A stretch of DNA of 5,284 nt from a bacterium (lineage in GTDB: Bacteria; Zixibacteria; MSB-5A5; GN15; FEB-12). The DNA is taken from positions 1 to 5,284 of the forward strand of contig DAOVOW010000174.1 of NCBI GenBank assembly GCA_030629485.1, written 5' to 3'. Position 1 is the stretch's first letter, and each line of letters opens with the position of its first letter. This document shows, in pieces, positions 1 through 5,284 of this stretch. Both the position numbers and the translations under genes were made by a program. The notes beneath the pieces were generated by a model that worked only from the letters and a program-made list of their open reading frames with translations, did no database searches and was not told the DNA's origin.

Positions 1-17
1 AATTGACGATCAATGAT

Positions 18-22
18 GGAGG
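18..22 (+). promoter_or_regulatory. Ribosome binding site of the truncated HTH ORF
   Basis: A perfect GGAGG core lies 10 bases before the ATG at 33. It supports that ATG as a genuine start and implies that the short reading frame was once, or still is, translated. Only 17 bases of sequence precede it, so no promoter can be judged. Confidence 0.6.
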
Positions 23-32
23 ATTCAGCGAC

Positions 33-149
33 ATGACGACATGGTTGCCCCTCGAAGAAGCGGCAACTCACTTGAAGATGGGCAAGTCTACGATTTACAA
101 ACTCGTCCGTGAAGGCGAACCCTGCAACACCGTCATGGCGGTGCTGTGA
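33..149 (+). pseudogene. Truncated excisionase-type helix-turn-helix protein (38 codons)
   Basis: The first 28-29 residues (WLPLEEAATHLKMGKSTIYK followed by LVREG) match the opening of small MerR/excisionase-type (HTH_17) DNA-binding proteins, in which a first helix around LEEAATHL is followed by the recognition helix around KSTIYKLVREG. Complete members normally continue with a wing of the type 'xIPAHRVGRxWRF' and run to about 55-70 residues. Here the sequence after Glu29 changes to PCNTVMAVL and stops at a TGA at 147-149, so the wing is missing. The start is supported by GGAGG 10 bases upstream. Relatives are known beside phage, integrative-element and type I restriction genes, but nothing of that sort is visible here because the window begins just upstream. 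It may be a decayed remnant, cut by a frameshift or by recombination at about base 119. A functional micro-protein is possible but less likely, since half the DNA-binding fold is absent. Confidence 0.5.
125..146. repeat. Imperfect inverted repeat at the break in HTH homology
   Basis: A 22-base near-palindrome: CACCG (128-132) pairs with CGGTG (139-143) around a CATG centre, and CA (125-126) pairs with TG (145-146) across one mismatch. It begins within a few bases of the point where the helix-turn-helix protein stops resembling its family. It may be a recombination scar or operator, or chance; no U-run follows, so it is not an intrinsic terminator. Confidence 0.3.
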
Positions 150-218
150 CGGAAGTAGTGTGTTAAACGGAAGCCACATAAACAATAGTTAGCCCCGAAT
201 AATGATGTTGATTTTCTC

Positions 219-223
219 GGAGG
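219..223 (+). promoter_or_regulatory. Ribosome binding site of the DUF6979-like ORF
   Basis: GGAGG sits 7 bases before the ATG at 231, close to ideal spacing. It fixes the start of the downstream 139-codon gene. Further upstream, AATAAT at 198-203 could be a -10 element, but no convincing -35 box was found at the proper distance. Confidence 0.7.
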
Positions 224-230
224 ATTAGAT

Positions 231-650
231 ATGAGTTATGGCAAATTAGCTGTTCAGGTAGTAAATGCTTATAACTCTCAAAAAATAAACAAACCTTTAT
301 GCAAAAAGGAACTCATTGATTTATGGAAAAAAGAGGCAAAAAAATCTAAACCTGGCAAGCCATTGGGTTGTCCTAAAGCTACCTTTTTAGGAATATGCAC
401 AGCCGGATATGTTATAGGTATTCCCCCAATTTCTTATTCGCCATCAATTAAGAATAGATTATATGGTGAAACCGCTATCAAACTTTTAAGAGCGTTTCCT
501 TATCTTGTCAGTTTAACCCCTACCGGTTTATGGAACTTGGTGACATCAACCCTAAAAGCATCTCCTGTGTTGAAAACTGATAAACAACATAATCATCAAA
601 TGGATGTTATTCTTGGACTCTGGAAAAGAGGATATATAAAGTTACAATAG
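231..650 (+). CDS. DUF6979-like uncharacterised basic protein
   Basis: A 139-residue protein of unknown function. The arrangement recalls the DUF6979 family as I remember it: an N-terminal 'YGKLAVQVV' helix, the central signature GCPKATFLGIC (residues 46-56) followed by a glycine-rich stretch ending GIPP (63-66), then a Y-x-x-S-x-x-N-R-x-Y pattern (69-78), a helix AIKLL (82-86), LWNLV (100-104) and a C-terminal NHQMDVILGLW block (121-131). The assignment is from memory and not from a search. It has no signal peptide or membrane segment, so it is probably cytoplasmic. It is strongly basic (22 Lys/Arg against 6 Asp/Glu), which would suit nucleic-acid contact, though that is inference. The start has GGAGG at 7-base spacing. 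Hand count gives 147 G/C in 420 bases (35%), far below the genes downstream, and all three arginines use AGA, a codon scarce in lon, engB and purA. This points to horizontal acquisition. No catalytic function can be assigned. Confidence 0.8.
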   Translation: MSYGKLAVQVVNAYNSQKINKPLCKKELIDLWKKEAKKSKPGKPLGCPKATFLGICTAGYVIGIPPISYSPSIKNRLYGETAIKLLRAFPYLVSLTPTGLWNLVTSTLKASPVLKTDKQHNHQMDVILGLWKRGYIKLQ

Positions 651-651
651 C

Positions 652-680
652 TCGCGACCCCTGCCCCGAAGGAGTCGCGA
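652..680. repeat. Inverted repeat just after the AT-rich gene
   Basis: TCGCGAC at 652-658 is the exact reverse complement of GTCGCGA at 674-680. Two further C/G pairs extend the stem across one mismatch, leaving a loop of about 9 bases. It begins two bases after the TAG of the preceding gene, where base composition switches from AT-rich to GC-rich. No run of T follows, so it is not a standard intrinsic terminator. It could still stabilise the transcript's 3' end, or mark the edge of an inserted segment. Confidence 0.5.
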
Positions 681-710
681 AGCGAGGTTTCGACACAGCC
701 CTTCTGAAAT

Positions 711-733
711 GTCAAAACCACAGGGGTTTTGAC
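711..733. repeat. Perfect 9-bp stem hairpin in the spacer before lon
   Basis: GTCAAAACC (711-719) and GGTTTTGAC (725-733) are exact reverse complements separated by the five-base loop ACAGG. The following bases (CTACACT) contain no U-run, so an intrinsic terminator on the + strand is not supported. On the - strand the bases after the stem (ATTTCAG) are also a poor match. The loop and right arm are shared with a competing stem at 721-760. It may belong to an interspersed intergenic repeat or a transcript-level switch. Confidence 0.55.
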
Positions 734-760
734 CTACACTCACTCAGAGTGACACCCCTG
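721..760. repeat. Alternative stem competing with the 711-733 hairpin
   Basis: CAGGGGT (721-727) pairs exactly with ACCCCTG (754-760). Inside it lies a small 13-base palindrome at 740-752 (TCACTC, A, GAGTGA); CACTC at 737-741 can also pair with GAGTG at 747-751 around a five-base loop. Bases 721-727 are partly the loop and right arm of the 711-733 hairpin, so the two structures cannot form together. Whether this is regulatory or chance cannot be told from one copy. Confidence 0.4.
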
Positions 761-821
761 GAACGGATACAGGGCGCCGCAATCACCCACTACCCCGCGG
801 TCCGAAACTACAAAAACCGGT

Positions 822-849
822 TTGCCTCAGAGCGAGTTTTGGCTATCTT
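822..849 (+). promoter_or_regulatory. Possible sigma-70-type promoter for lon
   Basis: TTGCCT (822-827) and TATCTT (844-849) each match the -35 and -10 consensus at four of six positions and are 16 bases apart. Transcription would begin near base 856, giving a short leader to the lon start that opens with the hairpin at 858-873. No CIRCE element (TTAGCACTC-N9-GAGTGCTAA) and no clear heat-shock sigma boxes were found. This is a weak match and the consensus of the host is unknown. Confidence 0.25.
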
Positions 850-857
850 GCATCGTT

Positions 858-873
858 TGCCTGGCTTCAGGCA
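858..873 (+). promoter_or_regulatory. Short hairpin in the lon leader
   Basis: TGCCTG (858-863) and CAGGCA (868-873) form a perfect six-base stem with the four-base loop GCTT. It ends 18 bases before the preferred lon ATG, immediately upstream of the weak purine-rich ribosome binding region (about 874-884). It could influence leader stability or ribosome access; no experiment or second copy supports this. Confidence 0.35.
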
Positions 874-891
874 GAAAGATGAGATTTGTGT

Positions 892-3294
892 ATGAAAATG
901 GTTCACGATTCCGAAACGTTTAATATCCCCGAGCGGTTGCCGGTGGTCCCGGTGCGGGACGTAGTTATTTTCCCGCACATGATGTACCCCCTCCTGATCG
1001 GCCGCGAGTTCACTGTCAATGCCCTGCAGGAGGCGATGGTAAAAGAGAAGCTGGTGCTGCTTTTGGCGCAGCGCTCGCCTGATATCGACAATCCCGAAGC
1101 CGTTGATCTCTACACGGTCGGAGTGGTGGCCCGCATCCTCCAGGTCATGAAAATGCCCAACGGAATGCTGAAGGTGCTGGTGGAAGGTCTGGTGCGGGCT
1201 GAAGTGGCCGAGATATCGACCGGTGGGCGGTTCATCGAAGCCGAGGTCTATGTTGTCTCCGAGGATGTGAGAAAACACGACCGCGAGACAGAGGCGCTCT
1301 CGCGCACTGTGGGAGAGAAGTTTGCCGAGTACGTCCGGTTGAACCGTCGCATTCCGGACGAGGTTCTGGTGTCGCTGGCCGCAATCGATGACTACCAGCA
1401 GCAAGCCGACACCGTGGCCGCTCACCTCATGCACAAGCTGGAGACGAAGCAGAAACTGTTGGAGGCTTTGTCGGTCCGAGAACGGTTGGTTATTCTATCG
1501 GCCCTGCTCAAAGAGGAGATTGAGATACTCAATCTCGAACAGGAGATCGATGGAACCGTGCGCGAGTCGATGTCACGCAGTCAGCGGGAGTTCTACTTGC
1601 AGCAGCAGTTGAAGGCGATCAAGGAGGAGTTGGGGCAGTACGATGATCCCGGCACCGATGTTGACGATCTCTTTGCCCGTCTGGAGAGCGGTAATTATCC
1701 CGAGCGCGTCAAGACGAGAGCCGAGGAGGAGATCAAGAAACTGTCCAGGATGCATCCGTTCTCGGCCGAGTCGGGGGTGGTGCGATCGTATCTCGAATGG
1801 CTGTTGGCCTTGCCCTGGGAGGAACGCTCCAAAGACCGTCTTGATTTCAAGGGGGTCCGTTCCATTCTCGACGGCGACCATTTCGGCCTGGAAAAACCCA
1901 AGCAACGCATCCTTGAGCATCTGGCCGTGATGCGGTTGGCCGGCAAAGTGCGTGGACCGATTATCTGTCTGGTGGGACCTCCGGGCGTCGGCAAAACCTC
2001 CGTGGGTCGATCGATTGCGCGTGCCCTGGATCGTCAGTTTATTCGCATGTCGCTGGGTGGGGTGCATGATGAGGCGGAGATCAGAGGTCACCGTCGCACT
2101 TACATCGGCGCCATGCCGGGGCGGATTATTCAGTCGATCAAGAAAGCAAAAACTTCCAATCCCGTCTTCCTATTTGATGAAATAGACAAAATCGGCAGCG
2201 ACTTTCGCGGCGACCCGGCCTCGGCGCTTCTGGAAGTGCTCGACCCCGAGCAGAACTGTACCTTTATCGACAACTATCTCGAGGTCGAGTACGATCTGTC
2301 GGACATCCTGTTTATCACCACCGCCAACACCACCAGCTCGATTCCACCGGCGCTGAAGGATCGGATGGAGATCATCAATCTGCCCGGGTACCTTGATTTC
2401 GAGAAGGCGGCTATCGCCCGCGATTTTCTCACGCCGAAACTGAGGAAACTGACCGGCCTGGCCGACATCCCCGTAACATTTGATGATGATGCCATCTACG
2501 AGATTATCCGCCGCTACACACGGGAGGCGGGCGTGCGTGAGTTGGAACGGCAGATGGCCGCGGTGATGCGCAAAACCGCAGTCGGGCTGGCTGACGGTAA
2601 ACGGGTCAGACGGATCACTTACAAACGGACCAGAGTTTCCAAGGTCCTGGGAGCACCCAGGTATACCGGCGCCAGTGTCAAAACGCGACCGACCGTGGGT
2701 TACGCAGTGGGCCTGGCCTGGACCGAATTGGGCGGCGAGGTGCTGCCGGTGGAAGTCGTTCCTATGAAGGGCAAAGCCAAGCTGACGCTGACCGGATCGC
2801 TCGGTGACGTCATGCAGGAGTCGGCCACCGCGGCCTTGTCCTACATCAGGAACCGCGCGGTCGCTTATGGCCTTTCTGAAGATTTCTTCGAAAACCTGGA
2901 GTTGCATGTGCATATTCCCGAGGGCGCGGTACCAAAAGACGGTCCGTCGGCCGGGGTGACTCTGCTGGCCGCGATGTTGTCGAGTCTTACCGGCGTGCCG
3001 GTTCGTACCGACCTGGCCATGACCGGTGAAATCACGCTTACCGGCGACGTACTGCCGGTGGGTGGCCTCAACGAAAAACTGCTGGCCGCCAAGCGACTGG
3101 GCATCGACGTGATTGTCCTGCCGGAGAAAAACCGCAGGGATGTATCGGAGCTTCAGGCCGAATTGCTTGACGGAATGACGCTACACTACGTCCGCACCGT
3201 GGCGGCGGTACTGAAATTGGTTATGACTGAAAAACCGGCCGGTCGACCGGAACGCCGGGTCACCGGACTCCGTCGTTTGGACACCGGGAGATGA
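892..3294 (+). CDS. lon: ATP-dependent protease LonA (endopeptidase La)
   Basis: Cytoplasmic homo-oligomeric AAA+ serine protease that unfolds and degrades misfolded and short-lived regulatory proteins. From the ATG at 892 it has 800 residues, close to the usual LonA size (784 in E. coli). In order: an N-terminal substrate-binding LON domain opening with LPVVPVRDVVIFPHM; a helical, coiled-coil linker; an AAA+ module with Walker A GPPGVGKT (362-369), Walker B VFLFDE (425-430), a likely arginine finger R491 in DRMEII and sensor-2 R549 in AGVRELER; and a C-terminal protease domain with catalytic S686 in PKDGPSAG and K729 in LNEKLLAAK. The Ser-Lys spacing of 43 and the sensor-2-to-Ser spacing of 137 equal those of E. 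coli Lon, so the enzyme should be active. An arginine-rich tail follows the last conserved block (about 778-800). The start is uncertain: TTG at 886 and ATG at 898 are in frame, and the ribosome binding site is weak. Heat or stress control is known for the family, but no such element is evident here. Confidence 0.97.
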   Translation: MKMVHDSETFNIPERLPVVPVRDVVIFPHMMYPLLIGREFTVNALQEAMVKEKLVLLLAQRSPDIDNPEAVDLYTVGVVARILQVMKMPNGMLKVLVEGLVRAEVAEISTGGRFIEAEVYVVSEDVRKHDRETEALSRTVGEKFAEYVRLNRRIPDEVLVSLAAIDDYQQQADTVAAHLMHKLETKQKLLEALSVRERLVILSALLKEEIEILNLEQEIDGTVRESMSRSQREFYLQQQLKAIKEELGQYDDPGTDVDDLFARLESGNYPERVKTRAEEEIKKLSRMHPFSAESGVVRSYLEWLLALPWEERSKDRLDFKGVRSILDGDHFGLEKPKQRILEHLAVMRLAGKVRGPIICLVGPPGVGKTSVGRSIARALDRQFIRMSLGGVHDEAEIRGHRRTYIGAMPGRIIQSIKKAKTSNPVFLFDEIDKIGSDFRGDPASALLEVLDPEQNCTFIDNYLEVEYDLSDILFITTANTTSSIPPALKDRMEIINLPGYLDFEKAAIARDFLTPKLRKLTGLADIPVTFDDDAIYEIIRRYTREAGVRELERQMAAVMRKTAVGLADGKRVRRITYKRTRVSKVLGAPRYTGASVKTRPTVGYAVGLAWTELGGEVLPVEVVPMKGKAKLTLTGSLGDVMQESATAALSYIRNRAVAYGLSEDFFENLELHVHIPEGAVPKDGPSAGVTLLAAMLSSLTGVPVRTDLAMTGEITLTGDVLPVGGLNEKLLAAKRLGIDVIVLPEKNRRDVSELQAELLDGMTLHYVRTVAAVLKLVMTEKPAGRPERRVTGLRRLDTGR

Positions 3295-3334
3295 ATCACG
3301 CAAGTGTGATCTCATTGTTCCCGTCGGAAATGGA

Positions 3335-3340
3335 GAGGTG
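3335..3340 (+). promoter_or_regulatory. Ribosome binding site that decides the engB start
   Basis: GAGGTG, within the longer purine-rich GGAGAGGTG (3332-3340), lies 10 bases before the GTG at 3351. The competing ATG at 3291 has a GGGAG directly abutting it with no spacer, which is too close to serve as a ribosome binding site. The ATG at 3330 has only GGAAA abutting it. This favours GTG 3351. Confidence 0.5.
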
Positions 3341-3350
3341 TAGACCGAAC

Positions 3351-3938
3351 GTGCTGAAAATTCGCCAATGTGAGTTCGTCGATTCCATTTTTCAGTTGGA
3401 CAAGCTCCCCCGCGACCGGCGACCCCAGATTGCCTTTGCCGGACGCTCCAACGTAGGCAAGTCAACGCTCTTGAACCGCCTGGTGGGACATCGCAAAATG
3501 GCCAAGGTGTCCAAATCTCCCGGCAAGACGCGCTCGCTCAATTTCTTTTTGGTCAACGAACGGTTCTATTTTGTTGACCTACCCGGCTACGGTTACGCTC
3601 GCGTCTCCAAAACAGAACGAGCCGGCTGGGGCAAGCTGATTGAAGGGTTCCTCCGCGGCAGCGAGAACCTGGCCGGGTTAGTGCTTCTTTTGGACTGCCG
3701 TCGCGAACCAACCAATGAAGATCGGCAGTTGCTAAGCTGGCTGAATGAGAGCCAACTGCCGGCTCTGATCGTCGTGACCAAGGCTGACAAACTTAATCGC
3801 GATAAGGTGCATCGTAAACTGCTACAGGTGGAAAACGAGTTGGGTTTGCCGTCGATTGCATTCTCGTCGGTATCCGGCGAAGGAAAAAACGAACTGCTGG
3901 CGGCAATCGGTGATCTGATCACCGTCAAACCACAATAA
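3351..3938 (+). CDS. engB: Ribosome-assembly GTPase EngB (YihA/YsxC)
   Basis: A TrmE-Era-EngA-EngB-Septin family GTPase needed for late assembly of the 50S ribosomal subunit; it cycles between GTP and GDP on pre-50S particles in the cytoplasm. From the GTG at 3351 it has 195 residues, typical of the family. All G motifs are present: G1 GRSNVGKS (31-38, with Lys37), G2 Thr60 in SPGKTRS, G3 DLPGYGYA (76-83), G4 TKAD (143-146) and G5 SSVSG (172-176). The GTG start gives an N-terminus of the form MLKIRQCEFV, which fits the family and has a well-placed GAGGTG. An in-frame ATG at 3291 would add 20 residues of unconserved sequence and overlap the lon stop as ATGA. Translational coupling to lon by that overlap is the main alternative. 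Adjacency to lon is also seen in Firmicutes (lon-ysxC). purA follows after 14 bases, suggesting one transcript. Confidence 0.95.
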   Translation: MLKIRQCEFVDSIFQLDKLPRDRRPQIAFAGRSNVGKSTLLNRLVGHRKMAKVSKSPGKTRSLNFFLVNERFYFVDLPGYGYARVSKTERAGWGKLIEGFLRGSENLAGLVLLLDCRREPTNEDRQLLSWLNESQLPALIVVTKADKLNRDKVHRKLLQVENELGLPSIAFSSVSGEGKNELLAAIGDLITVKPQ

Positions 3939-3952
3939 AGAGTAGAACAAAT

Positions 3953-5227
3953 ATGGCTAAGAACAGGATCGTACTCGGTTGTCAGTGGGGTGATGAAGGC
4001 AAGGGCAAGATCGTCGACCTCCTGGCCGCCGAGGCCGACATTATCGCCCGCTTCCAGGGCGGCGCCAACGCCGGACACACCATTGTCGTGGACGACCGAA
4101 AATTCAAGTTTCACTTGCTGCCCTCCGGCCTGATTCATGCCGACAAACAGTGTGTTATCGGCAACGGCGTGGTGCTCGATCCCTTCGGCTTGAAGGAGGA
4201 ACTCGACCTCCTGGCCACTCAGGGGATCAGCTATCAGGGACGACTCTCGATCTCACCGGCGGCCAACCTGGTCCTTCCCTACCACAAGCTGATTGACGCC
4301 GTGCAGGAACAAGCGCGCGGCACCGGCAGTATCGGAACCACCAAACGCGGCATCGGACCGGCCTACGTCGACAAAGTGGCGCGTCACGGCATTCGCGTAG
4401 TCGATCTGTTTGCCCCTGACCGTCTGAAGCGGCGGCTGGAGTATCAGCGCGTCATCAAGCAGCAGTACCTGGCCGGCTCAACCGACGAACGGGCTGATTT
4501 GGATCGTACCTACGAAGAACTGATCGCCCTGACCGACCTGTTCAAACCGTTGGTGGTCGATGTGTCCCGGCTGCTCAACGATGCTATCCGGCAGGGGAAA
4601 GTCATTCTGTACGAGGGTGCGCAGGGAAGTCTTTTGGATGTCGATCTCGGTACTTACCCGTTTGCCACATCGTCAAACACTACCGTCGGCGGCGCCCTCA
4701 CCGGACTGGGTGTCGGTCCCAAGGCTATCGATGAAGTGGTCGGGGTCATCAAGGCCTACACTACTCGGGTTGGAGCGGGTCCTTTCCCTACCGAGTTGGT
4801 GGACGAAACAGGTGAGCGACTGCGCACGCAAGGCGACGAGTACGGCACCACCACTGGTCGACCGCGACGTTGTGGCTGGCTTGACCTGGTAGCCTTGCGG
4901 CACGTGGTCAGGCTCAACGGTGTCGAATCGATTGCCGTCACTAAGCTCGACGTGCTGGACGGGTTGGAGGAAATCAAAGTCTGTCAGGCTTATGAATTGG
5001 ATGGCGAAACACTGACCGAGGTCCCGCTCGACCTGGCCCGCCTGAACCAGGTCAAGCCGGTTTACCGCACGCTGCCGGGATGGTCGGAGGACAGTACCGG
5101 ACTGACCGCCTTCAACGATCTGGCCCCAAACGCCCAGGCTTACCTGCGCTATATTGCAGACGAGTTGGGAGTCGAAATCTGTATCGTCTCTACCGGCGCT
5201 AAACGACAAGAGACAATAATGGTATAG
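3953..5227 (+). CDS. purA: Adenylosuccinate synthetase
   Basis: Catalyses the GTP-dependent joining of IMP and aspartate to form adenylosuccinate, the first committed step from IMP to AMP, as a cytoplasmic homodimer. The 424 residues are near the usual size (432 in E. coli). The N-terminal phosphate loop is QWGDEGKGK (11-19) with catalytic Asp14; GGANAGHT (36-43) carries catalytic His42. GTTKRGIGPAY (128-138) holds the IMP-contacting Thr130, and Arg144 is the residue donated across the dimer. EGAQGSLLDVD and the SSNTT segment follow. Arg303 and Arg305 in GRPRRCGW, and the guanine-recognising TKLD (330-333, with Asp333), match E. coli numbering at or within one residue. The C-terminus STGAKRQETI is also typical. 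The ATG at 3953 has only a weak AAAGAG 10 bases upstream and probably relies on read-through from engB. No terminator is visible after the TAG. Activity is expected. Confidence 0.98.
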   Translation: MAKNRIVLGCQWGDEGKGKIVDLLAAEADIIARFQGGANAGHTIVVDDRKFKFHLLPSGLIHADKQCVIGNGVVLDPFGLKEELDLLATQGISYQGRLSISPAANLVLPYHKLIDAVQEQARGTGSIGTTKRGIGPAYVDKVARHGIRVVDLFAPDRLKRRLEYQRVIKQQYLAGSTDERADLDRTYEELIALTDLFKPLVVDVSRLLNDAIRQGKVILYEGAQGSLLDVDLGTYPFATSSNTTVGGALTGLGVGPKAIDEVVGVIKAYTTRVGAGPFPTELVDETGERLRTQGDEYGTTTGRPRRCGWLDLVALRHVVRLNGVESIAVTKLDVLDGLEEIKVCQAYELDGETLTEVPLDLARLNQVKPVYRTLPGWSEDSTGLTAFNDLAPNAQAYLRYIADELGVEICIVSTGAKRQETIMV

Positions 5228-5257
5228 ACATTCTGACGTGCCATAATGCGAACCGGA

Positions 5258-5262
5258 AAGGA
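5258..5262 (+). promoter_or_regulatory. Ribosome binding site of the next gene
   Basis: AAGGA lies five bases before the ATG at 5268. It supports that start over the in-frame-open ATG at 5246, which has no comparable purine run in front of it. Confidence 0.5.
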
Positions 5263-5267
5263 ACAGT

Positions 5268-5284
5268 ATGAAGTATCTCGTTCT
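5268..5284 (+). CDS. Start of a further gene, cut by the window edge
   Basis: Only the first five codons are complete (MKYLV, with a sixth begun). The ATG is preceded by AAGGA at five-base spacing and lies 40 bases after the purA stop on the same strand, with no terminator between, so it may continue the lon-engB-purA transcript. The opening MKYLVL is compatible with many families, including cofactor-independent phosphoglycerate mutases that begin in this way, but five residues cannot identify a protein and no function is claimed. Confidence 0.45.

Noticed and set aside
162..199. Integron attC-like signal: GTTAAAC at 162-168 fits the GTTRRRY core and the adjacent gene looks cassette-like
   Set aside because: No matching RYYYAAC core was found at a suitable distance, the dyad at 125-146 lacks the L'/L'' boxes, and no GTTRRRY site follows the AT-rich gene, where a cassette would carry its attC.
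652..733. Intrinsic terminators at the hairpins 652-680 and 711-733
   Set aside because: Neither stem is followed by a run of T on the + strand, so the classical terminator pattern is absent.
740..752. CIRCE-like heat-shock operator upstream of lon, suggested by the ACTC/GAGT dyad
   Set aside because: CIRCE requires TTAGCACTC and GAGTGCTAA separated by nine bases; here the arms are shorter and separated by one base.
808..1434. Long open frame on the - strand (208 codons) overlapping the start of lon
   Set aside because: It lies antisense to a clearly conserved LON domain, has no recognisable domain, and long antisense frames are expected in GC-rich coding DNA.
2170..2913. 247-codon open frame on the - strand inside lon
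   Set aside because: It is a mirror frame of the AAA+ and protease regions of lon, with low-complexity His/Gly/Arg composition and no family resemblance.
3239..3250. Perfect 12-base palindrome CCGGTCGACCGG near the end of lon
   Set aside because: It lies in GC-rich coding sequence for Ala/Gly/Arg/Pro residues, where such palindromes arise easily, and nothing nearby suggests an operator or recombination site.
4673..5209. 178-codon open frame on the - strand inside purA
   Set aside because: It is antisense to conserved PurA motifs (TKLD and GRPRRCGW regions) and shows no domain of its own.
5246..5284. Alternative start ATG at 5246 for the gene at the right edge
   Set aside because: It lacks a ribosome binding site, while the ATG at 5268 has AAGGA five bases upstream; both remain open to the window edge.

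Overview
The window looks like a bacterial chromosome segment of fairly high GC. Three well-conserved housekeeping genes fill bases 892-5227 on the + strand. By eye they are about 55-60% GC, with GC-rich third positions. They encode an ATP-dependent protease LonA, the ribosome-assembly GTPase EngB (YihA/YsxC) and adenylosuccinate synthetase PurA. All catalytic motifs that can be checked are intact and the reading frames are unbroken. The taxon cannot be fixed from this stretch. The lon-engB pairing is familiar from Firmicutes, but the base composition and the purA attachment point elsewhere. An uncultured lineage of the FCB type (for example Zixibacteria-like) is a guess only.

Layout. Bases 1-230: a small ORF with a good ribosome binding site starts as an excisionase-type helix-turn-helix protein, but the homology stops at about residue 29 and the frame closes after 38 codons. 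It looks like a remnant. Bases 231-650: an AT-rich (35% GC by hand count), very basic 139-residue protein that resembles the uncharacterised DUF6979 family. Its composition and codon use differ sharply from the genes downstream, so it is probably a recent arrival. Bases 651-891: a non-coding stretch with several inverted repeats, two of which are mutually exclusive, and a possible lon promoter. Bases 892-5227: lon, engB, purA. Bases 5268-5284: the first codons of another gene on the same strand, with its own ribosome binding site.

How the genes work together: lon, engB and purA are closely spaced and co-directional, with no visible terminator between them, so they may be co-transcribed. Their products act in protein quality control, 50S ribosome assembly and AMP synthesis respectively, so the cluster is linked by growth and housekeeping rather than by one pathway. 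The left 650 bases look like accessory DNA abutting this conserved block. No CRISPR array, tRNA, rRNA, complete mobile element or clear new multi-gene system was seen. The most unusual parts are the AT-rich ORF, the broken regulator beside it and the structured spacer before lon.
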